From Sphingomonadales bacterium (GTDB lineage: Bacteria; Bacteroidota; Bacteroidia; Chitinophagales; Chitinophagaceae), in contig VHBB01000008.1 in the NCBI GenBank assembly GCA_016872155.1, positions 1-58,735 of the forward strand: DNA of 58,735 nt. Reading direction: 5' to 3'. Numbering within the stretch: position 1 is the stretch's first letter; every line of letters starts with the position of its first letter. The position numbers and the translations under genes are program-made. The notes beneath the pieces were generated by a model that saw nothing but the letters and a program-made list of their open reading frames with translations, searched no databases and was not told the DNA's origin. Below are positions 25,839-35,034 of this stretch, piece by piece.

Positions 25839-26714
25839 ATGAGTATCCTTATCAATAAGAATTCTAAAGTACTGGTGCAAGGATTTACCGGCACCGAAGG
25901 TAGTTTTCATGCTTCTCAGATGATCGAATATGGAACCGATGTGGTCGGTGGAGTAACGCCCGGAAAAGGGGGAACGACCCATTTGGACCGTCCCGTCTTT
26001 AATACGGTGGCCGATGCAGTAAAGGCAACCGGCGCCAGTATGAGCATCATCTTTGTACCCCCCGCTTTTGCTGCTGACGCCATTATGGAGGCAGCCGAAG
26101 CCGGTATTGGGCTGGTGGTTTGTATAACAGAAGGTATTCCGGTGCAAGACATGGTGCGCGTTAAAAACTATTTGCAAGGCAAACCCACCCGACTGGTGGG
26201 TCCCAATTGCCCCGGTGTTATTACGGCCGGAGCCTGCAAAGTGGGCATTATGCCCGGCTTCGTCTTTGTTAAAGGACGGGTGGGTATCGTTTCTAAATCG
26301 GGTACGCTCACCTATGAGGCAGCCGACCAGGTGGCCAAGGCCGGTCTGGGCATTTCTACCGCGGTGGGTATTGGCGGAGACCCCATTATTGGTACTACAA
26401 CCAAAGAAGCCGTTGAACTCTTTATGCAAGATCCCGACACCGACGCGATCGTTATGATCGGAGAGATCGGTGGAGGTATGGAGGCCGAAGCGGCCCACTG
26501 GATAAAAGCGAATGGCAATAAAAAGCCGGTCGTTGGTTTTATTGCCGGACAGACCGCTCCTCCCGGTCGAAGAATGGGTCACGCCGGTGCCATCGTTGGC
26601 GGGGCCGACGATACGGCAGCTGCCAAAATGAAGATCATGGGCGATTGCGGTATTCACGTTGTAAGCAGCCCGGCCGACATCGGCAAGAAGATGGCCGAGG
26701 TCTTAAAGAAATAA
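25839..26714 (+). CDS. sucD: Succinate-CoA ligase alpha subunit
   Basis: The 291-residue subunit of succinyl-CoA synthetase works in the TCA cycle, interconverting succinyl-CoA and succinate with nucleotide triphosphate formation. Signatures: N-terminal [16 protein letters not shown] (CoA-binding loop), [40 protein letters not shown], and the phosphorylated histidine region [13 protein letters not shown]. Length is usual. The beta subunit sucC is not adjacent, so the two subunits are encoded separately here. The next gene begins with the ATG directly after the TAA stop, with no intergenic base. Confidence 0.96.
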   Translation: MSILINKNSKVLVQGFTGTEGSFHASQMIEYGTDVVGGVTPGKGGTTHLDRPVFNTVADAVKATGASMSIIFVPPAFAADAIMEAAEAGIGLVVCITEGIPVQDMVRVKNYLQGKPTRLVGPNCPGVITAGACKVGIMPGFVFVKGRVGIVSKSGTLTYEAADQVAKAGLGISTAVGIGGDPIIGTTTKEAVELFMQDPDTDAIVMIGEIGGGMEAEAAHWIKANGNKKPVVGFIAGQTAPPGRRMGHAGAIVGGADDTAAAKMKIMGDCGIHVVSSPADIGKKMAEVLKK

Positions 26715-27575
26715 ATGCGCAGCTGTCTTTTACTGTTGGTTTGCTTATGGTCAGCGAATAGCGCTCCTGCCTATTCACAATTGCCCATTACCGCAGCCGC
26801 CGACCTTCCTGCCTTTTTTTATGCCGGTGATCAACCCAAACTTCAGTTTGTACTTCAAAATACAAGCACGCAAGAAATAACCGGCAATTTACAACTAGAA
26901 CTTTTTGATGCTGTAAAAAAACAACCGGTCGACGGTTGGTTCTTTAATCAACTCGCCAATCAATATTTTACAATTGCTCCCGGTGAGCGCTCTGTCGTTC
27001 GTTTTCCCCTTACGATCCCTTCTCTTTATACCGGAAAAGTAGATTGGCAGCTAACGGTTCGTGTCGATAGTGCACAGCAGCAAATTAGCGGGCATGTTGA
27101 CATTAAAGAGGCGAGTCGTGCTGATGGCGAAGAACAAGAGAATCACGTGACCGTCAAAGGAGGTGTCCGGCTGCTGCGAAGCAATGGACAACCGTCGAAA
27201 TCTGAGGCCGAGCCACCCATTACTCCTTTTAGCACAGAACCAATTGGGCAGCCCGTCGTCCTTCGTTTGACGATCTCTCTTACCGAAAAAATGGATAGCT
27301 GTCGGGTGCTGCTTCCTCTTTCGGCCGGGCTGCAACCTAGCGGTGGTCGCGTGCAACTCAAAAAAGGAAAAGCGGGGCTGCTGGTACAAAAATCCTTGTC
27401 CGATACAGCCATTAGCCTTACGCTTTACCAACTTGTTCCGGGGTTGTATGAATGGGATTACAAGTTTACCACTCGCTATCCTGGTGAGTTTTGGGTTCCG
27501 GGCTGTCGCCTGTTGCTTTTTAATCTTGCCCGCCGAACGTATCGTACCAACAGCACTACCCTCTCAATCGACTAA
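26715..27575 (+). CDS. Secreted mini alpha-2-macroglobulin-like protein, function unknown
   Basis: The 286-residue protein has a signal peptide (about 1-22, cleavage after AYSQ). The first part (about 30-120) reads FYAGDQPKLQFVLQNTS, then ITGNLQLELFDA and VDGWFFNQLANQYFTIAPGE, a pattern like the macroglobulin domain of Bacteroidota alpha-2-macroglobulin proteins just before their thioester/helical domain. The second part (about 180-280), with QPVVLRLTI, VLLPLSAGLQP and YEWDYKFTTRYPGEFWVPG, resembles their C-terminal receptor-binding-like domain. The whole helical thioester region is missing. It would therefore be a stand-alone beta-sandwich protein, perhaps binding peptides or partner proteins in the periplasm. 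This is judged by eye and should be treated as tentative. It directly follows the sucD stop codon. Confidence 0.5.
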   Translation: MRSCLLLLVCLWSANSAPAYSQLPITAAADLPAFFYAGDQPKLQFVLQNTSTQEITGNLQLELFDAVKKQPVDGWFFNQLANQYFTIAPGERSVVRFPLTIPSLYTGKVDWQLTVRVDSAQQQISGHVDIKEASRADGEEQENHVTVKGGVRLLRSNGQPSKSEAEPPITPFSTEPIGQPVVLRLTISLTEKMDSCRVLLPLSAGLQPSGGRVQLKKGKAGLLVQKSLSDTAISLTLYQLVPGLYEWDYKFTTRYPGEFWVPGCRLLLFNLARRTYRTNSTTLSID

Positions 27576-27594
27576 GACGCTTCGCTGCTTCCTG

Positions 27595-27602
27595 TACCTT
27601 TA
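27595..27602 (+). promoter_or_regulatory. Probable -7 box of the FAD oxidoreductase gene
   Basis: TACCTTTA, one mismatch to TAnnTTTG, 4 nt before the ATG at 27607. Confidence 0.5.
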
Positions 27603-27606
27603 CCAA

Positions 27607-28677
27607 ATGAAAACCGAATTTCTGCTCGTGGGTCAGGGTCTGTGTGGAACCTGGCTCAGTTATTTTTTGGAGCAGGAAAAAAGAGAGTTTATTATACTTG
27701 ATCCTGGCAATCTCCCCAATGCCTCAAGACAAGCAGGCGGACTCATTAACCCCGTTACCGGCAGAAGGCTGGTAACTACGTGGCGTATCGATGAACTACT
27801 ACCCTTTGCCCATACGCAGTATACGCGTCTTTCACAATTACTTTTTACCGAACAAGAGAAGCCACGTCACAAACTGATCGAAGAGCGAAATATTCTGCAA
27901 TTCTTCGCGCACCCCGATACCAGGGTTGCATTTGAAAAGCGGGTCCGGGAGCGTTCTGACTACCTGCACCTACCCACTGAGCCCCTTGCAGAAACGGCTT
28001 TGTTCAATTCCCCACAGGGCCATGGCCTTATTCAAAAAAGCTGCCAGGTACGACCCGATTTGTTACTGTCTTCGTATAAAAAACATCTGTTGCAACAGGG
28101 CCGCCTACTGGAAAAAAAGTTTGAATACCCACAGCTGAATGCGACGGCTTCTACCCATCGCTACGAAGACATCTCATTTGACTATTTGATCTTCTGCGAT
28201 GGCATTGGGGCGCATACCAATACGCTTTTTGATCACCTGCCCGTGGCACCGGTAAAGGGTGAGGCCCTAATCTTGCACATTCCCGACCTGCCCTCCTCTT
28301 ATGTCTATAAAGGGCCACTCACCCTAATACCGCTGGACCAAGAGGGACATTGGTGGGCAGGATCGAGCTATGAGTGGAACTTCAACGATTCTAACCCCAG
28401 TGTAGCGTATCGCGAGTCGACCACAGACACCTTACAGCAATGGCTTTCACTACCTTTTACTATCGTCGACCATTGGGCCGCCATACGGCCCGGATCTAAA
28501 GAAAGAAGACCCTTTGTAGGCATGCTAGAGCAATGGCCGACCATTGGATTTTTAGGAGGCATGGGTACCAAGGGCTGCTCCCTGGCACCCTATTTTGCCA
28601 ACCAACTTGTGCAGCATCTGCTACATAACACTCCGCTTGATCCCGAGGCCGACCTGCGCAGATTCAAGAGAAATTGA
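27607..28677 (+). CDS. FAD-dependent oxidoreductase (DAO family)
   Basis: The 356-residue protein starts with an FAD-binding Rossmann motif, FLLVGQGLCGTWLSYFL, followed by an acidic IILDPG strand end, and continues with SRQAGGLINPVTGRR, typical of D-amino-acid oxidase-like enzymes. The C-terminal GSKERRPFVGMLEQWPTIGFLGGMGTKG stretch (seen in parts) closes the FAD site. I chose the ATG at 27607 because the in-frame upstream ATG (27343) lies within the preceding gene and adds 88 unrelated residues. Similar Bacteroidota proteins are annotated only as FAD-dependent oxidoreductases; a relation to the MnmC C-terminal domain or glycine oxidase is possible but not shown. No signal peptide. Confidence 0.82.
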   Translation: MKTEFLLVGQGLCGTWLSYFLEQEKREFIILDPGNLPNASRQAGGLINPVTGRRLVTTWRIDELLPFAHTQYTRLSQLLFTEQEKPRHKLIEERNILQFFAHPDTRVAFEKRVRERSDYLHLPTEPLAETALFNSPQGHGLIQKSCQVRPDLLLSSYKKHLLQQGRLLEKKFEYPQLNATASTHRYEDISFDYLIFCDGIGAHTNTLFDHLPVAPVKGEALILHIPDLPSSYVYKGPLTLIPLDQEGHWWAGSSYEWNFNDSNPSVAYRESTTDTLQQWLSLPFTIVDHWAAIRPGSKERRPFVGMLEQWPTIGFLGGMGTKGCSLAPYFANQLVQHLLHNTPLDPEADLRRFKRN

Positions 28678-28699
28678 GCGCATTTTTTCACAACTTTCT

Positions 28700-28707
28700 T
28701 ACCTTTC
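28700..28707 (+). promoter_or_regulatory. Probable -7 box of the small membrane-protein gene
   Basis: TACCTTTC, one mismatch to TAnnTTTG, 7 nt before the ATG at 28715. Confidence 0.5.
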
Positions 28708-28714
28708 GGCCACT

Positions 28715-29137
28715 ATGTCCAACCCATTGCAAGAGCCTGCTTCGGCCCTCTACTCCATACCCGCCAAATACCGGGGCATGGAAAACCTGCATATTGTTTT
28801 TTGGATCATCAAAGACATTAGTTGGTGCATGGGATGGGAAACATTGGGCGTGGGTATGATCGTTCCTACGCTGTTCGTGGCACTTTTTATTTCGTGGCGC
28901 AACCGTCATATTGCCTCCGAGCTGGCTCACAATCTGGCGGTAGCTTTTTGGATCTGCGCCAACAGCACCTGGATGATTATGGAATTTATTCAACGCGATA
29001 AAGAACTTTTCTTTGGTCTGCTTACCGGAAAACAACTCTCCCTGATTCCATTTACGCTGGGCTCATTAATTTTGATCTATTATTATTTGATACAGCGCCC
29101 CAACGAGATCAACCGGCGCAGAACCACCACTCTTTAA
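28715..29137 (+). CDS. Small membrane protein, three predicted helices
   Basis: The 140-residue protein has hydrophobic segments at about residues 44-60, 70-88 and 108-125, and a short conserved-looking segment YRGMENLHIVFWIIKDISWCMGW (in parts), with two tryptophans around a possible re-entrant region. I recognise it as a type often found in Bacteroidota without a function. The start at 28715 fits the -7 box; the longer in-frame ORF overlaps the upstream oxidoreductase. aspS begins 22 nt later on the same strand and may be co-transcribed. The C-terminal end is positively charged (NEINRRRTT), suggesting a cytoplasmic tail. Confidence 0.6.
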   Translation: MSNPLQEPASALYSIPAKYRGMENLHIVFWIIKDISWCMGWETLGVGMIVPTLFVALFISWRNRHIASELAHNLAVAFWICANSTWMIMEFIQRDKELFFGLLTGKQLSLIPFTLGSLILIYYYLIQRPNEINRRRTTTL

Positions 29138-29159
29138 TCATTCGCATTAGACAGATAAA

Positions 29160-30989
29160 ATGTATAGAACGCATACCTGTGGAGCACTACGCTTAGAAGA
29201 TAAAGGCAAAAAGGTTGTTTTGGCCGGATGGGTCCAAACCATTCGAAAATATGGTGCCATCACCTTTGTGGACCTGCGTGACCGCTATGGCATTACCCAA
29301 TTATTATTCGGAGAACAAGTAAACGCGGCCCTCGAGGCCAACCCACTGGGCAGAGAATTTGTATTGCAAGTGAGCGGAGAGGTGATTGAACGCAGTAACA
29401 AAAATCCTCAATTGGCCACTGGCGATATTGAGATCGATGTTCAGTCGTTGACCCTACTCAACAAAGCGGCTGTTCCTCCCTTTACCATTCAAGACGATAC
29501 CGATGGTGGCGATGACCTACGCATGAAGTATCGCTTTTTAGATCTAAGAAGGGCGGCCGTACGTCGCAACCTGGAACTTCGCTATGCGGTGAACAGAGCG
29601 GCTCGCACCTACTTACATAGCGAACAGTTTATGGACATCGAGACACCGTTTCTAATCAAGTCTACGCCCGAGGGGGCCCGCGACTTTGTTGTTCCGTCTC
29701 GCATGAATCCCGGTCAGTTCTATGCATTGCCCCAATCTCCGCAAACCTTTAAGCAATTGCTGATGGTAAGCGGCTACGATCGTTACTACCAGATCGTAAA
29801 ATGTTTTAGAGACGAAGACCTGAGAGCCGACCGACAACCGGAGTTTACCCAGATCGACTGCGAGATGGCCTTTGTAGAGCAAGAGGACATCCTCTTGATG
29901 TTCGAAGGCATGATACGCTATATTTTTAAAGAGGTCAAGCAGATCGATTACACCGCGCCCATTGCCCGGCTTAGCTGGGAAGAGGCCATGTGGACCTATG
30001 GCAACGATAAACCGGACATCCGTTTTGCGATGCCGTTGCTAAACCTTAAAAAACCTGATACGGTTTTTACCAACAAGGCAGACCATCGCACGCTGATCGA
30101 CGAGGCCGGCTTTGCGATTTTTGACCAGGCCGAAACGGTCTTGGCCCTTGCCGTACCCGGTGCAGCGGATTACAGCCGCAAACAAACCGATGAGCTCACC
30201 GAGTGGGTACAACGTCCGCAGATCGGCATGAAGGGACTCGCCTACATCAAGTATCTCGCAGCAGATAACTGCAAAAGCAGCATCGATAAATTTTATACGC
30301 CCGAGCAATTGCTATCCATTGCCAAAGCGGCTCACGCGCAACCCGGCGATCTTATCTTGCTATTGGCCGGAAAAGAAGAACGCACGCGCAAGGCCATGAG
30401 CGAACTGCGCCTTGAGCTGGGGCAACGACTTGGCCTGCGCAAGCCCGACGAATTTAAGTTGTGCTGGGTACTCGACTTTCCGCTTTTTGAATATGACGAA
30501 GAAGGTAATCGCTGGGTGGCACGCCATCATCCCTTTACATCCCCTAAGCCCGATCAAATAGAGACCATGATCGGCAATGACCCTGTTATTGCCGATGCGG
30601 CCAACTACCTGCGTCACCCCTATGCACGCATCAAGGCCAATGCCTACGATATGGTGCTGAATGGAAACGAGATCGGAGGCGGTTCCATTCGCATTTACCA
30701 GCGCGAATTGCAAGAGAAAATGTTTGCGGCCCTGGGCATGGACAAAGAAGAGCAACAACACAAATTTGGATTTTTACTTGGCGCCTTTGAGTACGGAGCG
30801 CCACCACACGGGGGCATCGCATTTGGCTTTGACCGGCTTTGCGCCATTTTGGGAGGCAGTGAAAGCATTCGCGACTTTATTGCTTTTCCTAAAAATAATG
30901 CCGGTCGCGATGTGATGCTCGATGCACCCGCTACCATCGACGAAAAACAGTTCGAAGAATTACAGATTCGTCTGCAGCTAAAAAAATAA
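29160..30989 (+). CDS. aspS: Aspartate-tRNA ligase
   Basis: The 609-residue class II aminoacyl-tRNA synthetase charges tRNA-Asp. The N-terminal OB-fold anticodon-binding domain spans about 1-110 ([26 protein letters not shown] in parts). Motif 2 is [19 protein letters not shown], a GAD insertion domain lies at about 300-410, and motif 3 is [16 protein letters not shown] near the C-terminus. The length and GAD domain show the bacterial type. Whether it is discriminating (Asp only) or also acts on tRNA-Asn is not decidable here. It starts 22 nt after the small membrane-protein gene and ends 5 bp from the convergent E1 gene; no terminator is visible between. Confidence 0.97.
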   Translation: MYRTHTCGALRLEDKGKKVVLAGWVQTIRKYGAITFVDLRDRYGITQLLFGEQVNAALEANPLGREFVLQVSGEVIERSNKNPQLATGDIEIDVQSLTLLNKAAVPPFTIQDDTDGGDDLRMKYRFLDLRRAAVRRNLELRYAVNRAARTYLHSEQFMDIETPFLIKSTPEGARDFVVPSRMNPGQFYALPQSPQTFKQLLMVSGYDRYYQIVKCFRDEDLRADRQPEFTQIDCEMAFVEQEDILLMFEGMIRYIFKEVKQIDYTAPIARLSWEEAMWTYGNDKPDIRFAMPLLNLKKPDTVFTNKADHRTLIDEAGFAIFDQAETVLALAVPGAADYSRKQTDELTEWVQRPQIGMKGLAYIKYLAADNCKSSIDKFYTPEQLLSIAKAAHAQPGDLILLLAGKEERTRKAMSELRLELGQRLGLRKPDEFKLCWVLDFPLFEYDEEGNRWVARHHPFTSPKPDQIETMIGNDPVIADAANYLRHPYARIKANAYDMVLNGNEIGGGSIRIYQRELQEKMFAALGMDKEEQQHKFGFLLGAFEYGAPPHGGIAFGFDRLCAILGGSESIRDFIAFPKNNAGRDVMLDAPATIDEKQFEELQIRLQLKK

Positions 30990-30994
30990 TAGGC

Positions 30995-33085
30995 TTACCC
31001 CTTTAGTAATTGTTCTACTACCTCGCGGACCTTTTCGGGCGTAGGCAACATGACTTTTTCTAATTCCATATTTAGTGGAACCGCAGGTACATTCAGTGCG
31101 CCCAATACTTCTACGGGTTGATCGAGCGCGGTAAAGCAATTTTTTGCGATGCGACCGGCCAATGCTTCGGCAAATGAATTAAGCTGCTGCTCTTCGGTTA
31201 GCACCAGGCATTTTCCGTGGGCGCGAACGCGCGCATAGACCAGCGCTTCGTCGAGTGGAAATAACGATCGCAGGTCAATGATCTCTACTTGACCGGGCAA
31301 CGCAAGACTGGCCTCTTTGGCCCAATACACCCCCATACCATAGGTAATAACGACGGCAGAGTTACCCGATGCAATCATAGCTTCGTTGGCGGGTTGCACC
31401 ACACGACCCTTTCCCAGTGGAATGATGTAATCGGCAGCGGGCTCCAAGGTGCGAGCCTCATCGGTGCCTGGCACCTTACTCCAATAAAGCCCTTTGTGCT
31501 CTAACATCACCACCGGATTGGGATCATAATACGCGGCCTTCATCAATCCTTTCATATCGGCAGCGGTAGAGGGATAGACCACTTTGATCCCTTTGATGGA
31601 CAATAAAGTACTTTCTACCGAGCCACTATGATAAGGCCCCCCTCCGCCATAGGCACCGGTCGGCACGCGCAAGATCATAGAGACGGGAAATTTTCCCATA
31701 CTGAGGTAACAACTTTTTGAAAGTTCGGTAACCAGCTGGTTGAACCCAGGATAGATATAATCGGCAAATTGCACCTCTACGATCGGACGCAGCCCCATGG
31801 CAGACATGCCTGCGGTGGATCCTACTACATAGGCCTCTTGTATGGCCGTATTAAAAACGCGGTGTTCACCAAAGATCTCGGCCAGCGTAGCCGCCTCTCT
31901 AAACACGCCACCCAGTCTTTTGCCCACATCCTGTCCGTAGAGCAAGGCCTCCGGATGCTGTTGCATGATCTCCTTAATGGCAAAGAGGGCAGCATCGACC
32001 ATCATGATCTTGGCAGCGCCCGCAGGACTGCGCTCGCCTTTCTCTTCGGTAATGGGTGTAGGGGCAAACACATGATGCGCTATTGTTTCAGTTGCCGGAT
32101 CGGGTGCCATCAAGGCCCTGCTAAAATCGTCGGCAACGGTCTGCGTGGCCCTTTTTTCGATCGAATTCAATTCGGCATCGCTAACGCCAGAGGCCAAGAG
32201 TCGCTCTTTTAATTTAGGGCGAGGATCGTGTTGCACATGCGTGGCAAATTCTTGATCGTCCCTGTAAAACTCTCTGCGCACGCCACTGGTGTGATGACCC
32301 AATAACGGCACCTGTGCATGCACCAAATAGGGTTTGCGTTGTTGTCGAACCAGCTCACTTACTTCTTTTAGCACCGAAAGGGAAGCCTCCAGATCGGAGC
32401 CATCCACTTGTACTCTTCCCATTCCCTTAAAACCGGCCGCATATTCAAAGGCATTCATGGCCCTTGCCTCTGCAGCGGTAACGCTGATTCCCCAATTATT
32501 GTCTTGCACCAAATAGATGATGGGCAGTTGCTTGAGTACGGCAAACTGAAATGCCTCGCTCACCTCTCCTTCTGTAACACTGGCATCTCCCATTGAACAG
32601 AGTACGATGGGCGGTGTGGTCGATCGCATACATCCCGGCCGCAGCAAGGCCGCAGGCTCTGTATCTTTTGCAACTAAGGTCTCCCAATATTGAACGGCCT
32701 GTGCTACCCCTGTCGTAGGAATTACCTGCATACCCGTTGCACTCGATTGATGAATAATGAGGGGCTTCCCTTTTCCTTGATAACTGGGGTGAGCATAGTA
32801 CTCTCTTCCTCCCGAAAAGGGATCATCGGCCTTGGCCAAGAGTTGTAACATTAATTCGTATGGAGTAAATCCTAACCCCAACAACAGACTCTCATCGCGG
32901 TAATAAGGACTCACCACATCGTGGGGCTGCAAACAAAAAGCGGCCGCCAGCTGAATGGCCTCGTGCCCCCTAGACGTAGAGTGAACATACTTGCAACTGC
33001 TTCGATTAGCCTCGTAAATAGCAGCCATGGCATGCGCCTGGCACATGAGTTCATAGGCGTTGAGTAAGGTGGTAGAAGCGTTCAT
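30995..33085 (-). CDS. 2-oxoacid dehydrogenase E1, fused alpha and beta subunits
   Basis: The 696-residue protein joins E1-alpha (about 1-340) and E1-beta (about 370-696) in one chain. Alpha part: the TPP-magnesium motif GDASVTEGEVSEAFQFA, closed by VQDNNWGISV, and a HTSGVRREFYRDDQE phosphorylation-loop-like region. Beta part: GQDVGKRLGGVFREA, TAIQEAYVVGSTAGMSAMGLRPIVEVQFADY in parts, and the C-terminal VIDLRSLFPLDEA-like IIDLRSLFPLDE. This is a component of a branched-chain or related 2-oxoacid dehydrogenase complex that decarboxylates the keto acid and passes the acyl group to E2 lipoate. E2 and E3 are not adjacent. The start at 33085 (MNASTTLL) is preferred over the in-frame 33154, which would overlap the FAH-family gene. 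Confidence 0.9.
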   Translation of the reverse strand: MNASTTLLNAYELMCQAHAMAAIYEANRSSCKYVHSTSRGHEAIQLAAAFCLQPHDVVSPYYRDESLLLGLGFTPYELMLQLLAKADDPFSGGREYYAHPSYQGKGKPLIIHQSSATGMQVIPTTGVAQAVQYWETLVAKDTEPAALLRPGCMRSTTPPIVLCSMGDASVTEGEVSEAFQFAVLKQLPIIYLVQDNNWGISVTAAEARAMNAFEYAAGFKGMGRVQVDGSDLEASLSVLKEVSELVRQQRKPYLVHAQVPLLGHHTSGVRREFYRDDQEFATHVQHDPRPKLKERLLASGVSDAELNSIEKRATQTVADDFSRALMAPDPATETIAHHVFAPTPITEEKGERSPAGAAKIMMVDAALFAIKEIMQQHPEALLYGQDVGKRLGGVFREAATLAEIFGEHRVFNTAIQEAYVVGSTAGMSAMGLRPIVEVQFADYIYPGFNQLVTELSKSCYLSMGKFPVSMILRVPTGAYGGGGPYHSGSVESTLLSIKGIKVVYPSTAADMKGLMKAAYYDPNPVVMLEHKGLYWSKVPGTDEARTLEPAADYIIPLGKGRVVQPANEAMIASGNSAVVITYGMGVYWAKEASLALPGQVEIIDLRSLFPLDEALVYARVRAHGKCLVLTEEQQLNSFAEALAGRIAKNCFTALDQPVEVLGALNVPAVPLNMELEKVMLPTPEKVREVVEQLLKG

Positions 33086-33095
33086 GCAATTGTTG

Positions 33096-33707
33096 CTACT
33101 GTATGGATAATTCAAAGGCAGAATCGTCTTCGACAAAACCTTCGAGCACATCACCGGGCTCTACGGGCCCAACCCCTGCCGGTGTGCCGGTAAAGACCAG
33201 ATCGCCCGGCTCTAGTGTAAAATACTGACTGATGTGCGCAAGCAGCGTATCGAAGTCAAAGATCAGTTGTGATGTACTGGCTTGTTGCACGATGGCTTTG
33301 TTCTTGTACAAGCAAAAATGAATATCCTTTTTATTTTTAAATTGATCGGCCGGCATCCAATTACCTACCACGGCCGATCCGTCGAAGCCCTTGGCTTTTT
33401 CCCAGGGCAATCCTTTTTCTTTGAGCTGTTGCTGCAGATCGCGAGCGGTAAAATCGAGCCCGGCCGTAAGGGCATCGATATAGCCGGCCGCTGCTTCTTT
33501 TGTGATGGCCTGCGCTTTTTTAGACACCCGAAGCACCAACTCGCATTCATAATGGACCTCGTTCGAAAAAGGCGGAATCGAAAACGGATGACCGGTCTTT
33601 AAAAGGGCGGTCTCGGGCTTTATAAAAATAACAGGGTCGGCAGGCACTTCATTTCCCAACTCGCGGGCATGGGCCACATAATTTCTTCCTATGCAAACGA
33701 TCTTCAT
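33096..33707 (-). CDS. Fumarylacetoacetate hydrolase-family protein (YcgM/FAHD1-like)
   Basis: The 203-residue protein matches the short FAH fold: MKIVCIGRNYVAHARELGN start, PVIFIKPETALL, the metal-binding VHYECELVLRVS (acidic E-x-E pair), GLDFTARDLQ, KGFDGSAVVGNW, and the closing GDLVFTGTPAGVGPVEPGD. Enzymes of this type act as acylpyruvases or oxaloacetate decarboxylases, or hydrolyse C-C bonds in 2-oxo compounds. The exact reaction is not shown. It lies between pth (10 nt upstream on the minus strand) and the E1 gene (10 nt downstream), so the three are probably one transcription unit, with a possible theme of 2-oxoacid metabolism for the last two. Confidence 0.88.
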   Translation of the reverse strand: MKIVCIGRNYVAHARELGNEVPADPVIFIKPETALLKTGHPFSIPPFSNEVHYECELVLRVSKKAQAITKEAAAGYIDALTAGLDFTARDLQQQLKEKGLPWEKAKGFDGSAVVGNWMPADQFKNKKDIHFCLYKNKAIVQQASTSQLIFDFDTLLAHISQYFTLEPGDLVFTGTPAGVGPVEPGDVLEGFVEDDSAFELSIQ

Positions 33708-33717
33708 AAAAGGGTAT

Positions 33718-34290
33718 TCAGGTAAAACTTTTTTGATTGTAAAGATTCATCGCCGCTTCGAGTCCTTGTGTAGCGATCACCTCTATCGCATCCACAGCGT
33801 GGGCAATCTTGTCTGCCACTTGTTTTTCTTCGGTACTCTTCCAGCGCGATAAGACAAAATCGGCTTGCTTTCCTTTCGGATAATCGCTGCCGATCCCAAA
33901 CCGAAGTTTGGGATATTGAATGGTACCGAGCGCGTCTTGAATGCTTTTTAATCCATTATGACCGGCATCACTACCACCCGGCTTAATACGGATCTTATCG
34001 AGCGGAAGCGCCAGATCGTCTACCACTACCAGCAGCGAGGCCGTATCGATCTTCTCTTTATCTAACCAATACTTGATGGCTTTACCGCTTAGGTTCATGT
34101 ACGTGGTGGGACAAACACAAACAAACTGCTTACCCTTCCATTTTACTTCGGCTACATACGCCAAACGGTCGACCCGAAATTGCCCGCCGTGTCGCTGTAC
34201 GAAGGCCCCTACCACATCGAATCCGATGTTGTGTCGGGTGTGCGCATACTCATCACCCACATTTCCTAATCCGGCCAGCAGTATTTTCAT
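33718..34290 (-). CDS. pth: Peptidyl-tRNA hydrolase
   Basis: The 190-residue enzyme releases tRNA from peptidyl-tRNAs that drop off the ribosome. The conserved start is LLAGLGNVGDEYAHTRHNIGF (in parts), with catalytic His20 in TRHNIG. Also seen are TYMNLSGKAI with the family asparagine, VVVDDLALPLDKIRIKPGGSDAGHNGLKSI in parts (the acidic residue and GGHNGL-like loop), and KLRFGIG. Length is usual. The gene follows rplY on the minus strand, but an intrinsic terminator sits between them, so it probably has its own promoter, which I could not identify with confidence. It is the first gene of a unit with the FAH-family and E1 genes. Confidence 0.96.
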   Translation of the reverse strand: MKILLAGLGNVGDEYAHTRHNIGFDVVGAFVQRHGGQFRVDRLAYVAEVKWKGKQFVCVCPTTYMNLSGKAIKYWLDKEKIDTASLLVVVDDLALPLDKIRIKPGGSDAGHNGLKSIQDALGTIQYPKLRFGIGSDYPKGKQADFVLSRWKSTEEKQVADKIAHAVDAIEVIATQGLEAAMNLYNQKSFT

Positions 34291-34325
34291 GTTTTTCTAG
34301 AGCTCAAATATCGGTCTTCGCCAAT

Positions 34326-34354
34326 AAAAAACCCGCATCGATCGATGCGGGTTT
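34326..34354. terminator. Intrinsic terminator between rplY and pth
   Basis: A G+C-rich palindrome ACCCGCATCG-AT-CGATGCGGGT is flanked by A runs on the left and TTTT on the right, so on the minus strand it forms a hairpin followed by a T tract (rplY terminator). The symmetry would let it work in both directions. Confidence 0.85.
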
Positions 34355-34382
34355 TGCAATAAAGGAATGCTTTGGGCTATTC

Positions 34383-35015
34383 TTATTTTTTGGCAGCAGC
34401 AGCGGCAGGGGCAGCGGCAGCGGCAGCAGGAGCGGCACCGGCAGCAGGAGCGGTCGCCTCTTCTTGCTTCAACTGACGGGTCAATACCACAGAAGCAATG
34501 GGAATACGGGGAGAATTCAAGATCTCGTACTCGGAGATCTGGACATCTTCTACACGAATATTGCCATTCAATTCGAGGTTATCGATGCTTACTTCGATCT
34601 GTTCGCGCAGATGCTTGGGAAAGGTCTTTACCTTAAGTGATTTCATTTTGGTGATCAACTTACCGCCATCCTTGACACCTTTAGAGGCGCCTACGAATTT
34701 GAGCGGAATGTTCGCGATCACTTTTTTGTCTTCGACCAGCTCCAGCAGATCTACGTGTGTCAACTGATCGTTGACCTTGTCGAACTGAAGGTCCTTAAGG
34801 ATGGTCTTGTACATTTTGCCGTCGATCTTTACTTCGGCGATCTGGAAGCTTGGTGTGTAGACTAAATTCTTGAAAGCCGCAGCAGGAGCATAGAAATTGA
34901 TCTCCTGAGCACCCCCGTAAATTACACCAGGCACCATTTCCTGAGAGCGGAGTTGACGGGTGGCTGTTTTGCCAAATCCGGTCCTCAGTTGTCCTTCGAT
35001 TGTAATTGTGTTCAT
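34383..35015 (-). CDS. rplY: Ribosomal protein bL25 (Ctc-type, long form)
   Basis: The 210-residue protein is a bL25/CTC family member that binds 5S rRNA in the large ribosomal subunit. The N-terminal L25 domain has MNTITIEGQLRTGFGKTATRQLR in parts, then PGVIYGG and FDKVNDQLTHVDLLEL. The C-terminal TL5-type beta domain contains VPIKFVGASKGVKDGG-like IPLKFVGASKGVKDGG and LREQIEVSIDNLE. The tail (about 188-210) is low-complexity Ala/Pro ending in KK, as in many Bacteroidota. The start at 35015 is chosen over the in-frame 35063, which would overlap prs. The gene lies 19 nt after prs and is followed by a terminator, giving a prs-rplY unit. Confidence 0.95.
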   Translation of the reverse strand: MNTITIEGQLRTGFGKTATRQLRSQEMVPGVIYGGAQEINFYAPAAAFKNLVYTPSFQIAEVKIDGKMYKTILKDLQFDKVNDQLTHVDLLELVEDKKVIANIPLKFVGASKGVKDGGKLITKMKSLKVKTFPKHLREQIEVSIDNLELNGNIRVEDVQISEYEILNSPRIPIASVVLTRQLKQEEATAPAAGAAPAAAAAAPAAAAAKK

Positions 35016-35034
35016 GCTATTTTGTTTTATTGAT

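Noticed and set aside
25707-26657. 316-residue open frame on the minus strand
   Set aside because: It lies fully antisense to the intact sucD gene and mlaF end, its residues (many His, Gly, Asn) look like a shadow of the opposite codons, and it has no motifs.
34326-34354. Regulatory operator at the palindrome near pth
   Set aside because: The perfect G+C-rich hairpin with A and T runs on its sides fits a bidirectional intrinsic terminator better.
34390-34460. Repeat-like GCAGCGGCAG tract
   Set aside because: It encodes the Ala/Pro-rich C-terminal tail of bL25 on the minus strand, a common low-complexity tail, not a mobile or satellite repeat.
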